The translations under genes were made by a program, and so were the position numbers. A DNA stretch of 64,000 nucleotides from Mesocentrotus franciscanus (Eukaryota; Echinodermata; Echinoidea; Camarodonta; Strongylocentrotidae), in assembly GCA_037976565.1 (NCBI GenBank), contig CP137683.1:10454473-10518472 (forward strand), read 5' to 3'. The first letter of the stretch is position 1; every line of letters starts with the position of its first letter. Below are positions 62,960 through 64,000 of this stretch, one piece after another. Under the pieces are notes generated by a model that ran no database searches, had not been told where the DNA came from, and saw only the letters and a list, made by a program, of their open reading frames with translations.

Positions 62960-63634
62960 AGTTTTATACTCTGACTGAAGAAATTTTTTTAAAGGTATTC
63001 TCAGATTATGGAAATTCACTTTGGGTAACTAACTACAAGAGTTTCAGTATAAGATCTGTGTTCATTTTGTGAAAATAATGGGGAGTCATATGAACATATT
63101 TTTTATGAATGAGAAAAAACTGAGTAATTGTCGAAAACTTGCGGAAATGTGTTCAATACTATATAAATTAAATTGGCAAGAAATTCATATTGGCATTTGA
63201 ATAACCCAGAAATGGAACAATTGGTACATCATATAATTTTATTGGTAATATATATGATATTACAATTTTCGAGAGACAAAAATAGACCTCCTTTGATTAG
63301 AGAAATACAATAACAAATGTTAGAAACTAAAGATGAGGAAACAAAAATTAGCAGAAGAACATTGCACTTTTGTAATTCATTTCCGAAAATGGGATAATTT
63401 TACAAAGAACTGTGACACATTAATTAAACTGCACCAAATTATTACTATGAATATTATTATTATTATTATTACGTGTCCTTCCATAATTTACCTTGAGACT
63501 GGGTTGGGAAGAGGGAGGGGTGGTGATTGTGAGTGCAATAGGAATAGGGTGGATAAGAGTGTTTGTTTGACTTTATGTGGGATGGAAAAGGCATCTCAAG
63601 AAATCTCAAGAGACTTTCGTACAACAGTATCTTA

Positions 63635-63666
<32 letters not shown>

Positions 63667-63975
63667 TGGGGGGGAGGAGGGTTTTGTTTGTGGTAATTCT
63701 CTATCTCCAGGGCTAATAACATGTTTTATTTAACGAGTATTATTTTTTATGTAAAAAGCATTGTTTGATTAAAAACATATGTAAACACTGACTAAGTGTA
63801 TATTTTGAAATTTGTTCTTGTTTTCGAGTATACTGCTTTGGATGAAAAAGAAAATGTACGAATTTAGTTTTGAGTATTAAGTGATATAACTACTGAATGA
63901 TGTCATTTGAATTTACTTTGAATTGATTTGTACTGCTTCTGTTTGGAGAAATAAAACATTTCATAATTCAAAAAG
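62960..63975 (+). mobile_element. LINE 3' end, copy B, with L1/Tx1-like ORF2 C-terminal remnant
   Basis: At 63053-63112 the frame reads DLCSFCENNGESYEHIFYE then a stop. This fits the C-x-x-C...H motif near the C-terminus of L1/Tx1-type ORF2 proteins. It is preceded by FQYK in another frame, so indels have broken the reading. The 3' UTR from 63489 matches copy A and ends with TTTGGAGAAATAAAACATTT, an AATAAA-containing terminus. A T10-G7 junction lies at 63658-63674. The upstream border is vague. Confidence 0.65.
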
Positions 63976-64000
63976 CTAAAAACAAAAGCATTTGATTGAT

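Noticed and set aside
1..64000. CRISPR arrays, operons, bacterial terminators or riboswitches
   Set aside because: None seen, and the sequence is clearly animal nuclear DNA.

Overview
This window is eukaryotic nuclear DNA. It is AT-rich, gene-poor and full of decayed transposable elements, microsatellites and short tandem arrays. There is no bacterial-style gene packing. The repeat types point to a marine invertebrate deuterostome, most likely an echinoderm: several TTAA-flanked inverted-repeat elements, a tRNA-headed SINE family, non-LTR retrotransposon remnants, a fold-back element, and an intronless peptide-receptor-like GPCR. The species is an inference and was not read directly from the sequence.

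The only convincing protein-coding gene is at 3631-4770 (+). It is a complete single-exon class A (rhodopsin-like) GPCR of 379 aa. It has a strong start context, an in-frame stop just upstream, a possible 5'-UTR splice acceptor at 2897 and a candidate poly(A) signal at 5587.

Layout: 1-5.6 kb, GPCR locus. 5.6-13.6 kb, mostly featureless, with one ~79-bp degenerate tandem array. 13.6-15.6 kb, a 161-bp TIR element followed by a decayed minisatellite with a recent 268-bp duplication. 19.6-20.8 kb, a fold-back element whose arms are built of ~20-bp subrepeats. 21.7-22.5 kb, a LINE RT fragment (-). 23.6-26.3 kb, a degenerate stem-loop repeat, two SINE copies and a LINE 3' end. 27.1-27.6 kb, a ~190-bp tandem. 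30.4-33.8 kb, a LINE/SINE tail, a third SINE, an RT fossil (-) and a 287-bp TA-flanked TIR element carrying three histone-type stem-loops. 36.4-39.4 kb, GC-richer patches with weak exon candidates and a 519-bp TTAA element. 42.3-46.9 kb, a telomere-like tract, a TTAA-element fragment, a 768-bp TTAA element with ~190-bp arms and a GC-palindrome element. 49.4-50.2 kb, an ~830-bp AGT/TAG microsatellite. 51.8-54.3 kb, a 521-bp TTAA element, a pyrimidine-rich tract and a second telomere-like tract. 57.0-58.3 kb, a LINE copy with an internal deletion. 59.0 kb, twin hairpins. 60.8-61.2 and 63.0-64.0 kb, two copies of one L1/Tx1-like LINE 3' end.

The most unusual signal is the 287-bp element at 33.5-33.8 kb, with a decayed relative at 23.6-23.9 kb. 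It carries repeated 6-bp-stem/UUUC-loop hairpins, and the stem varies by compensatory change. A CAAGAAA-like motif lies 8-9 nt downstream. This is the architecture of replication-dependent histone mRNA 3' ends, placed in a mobile element.
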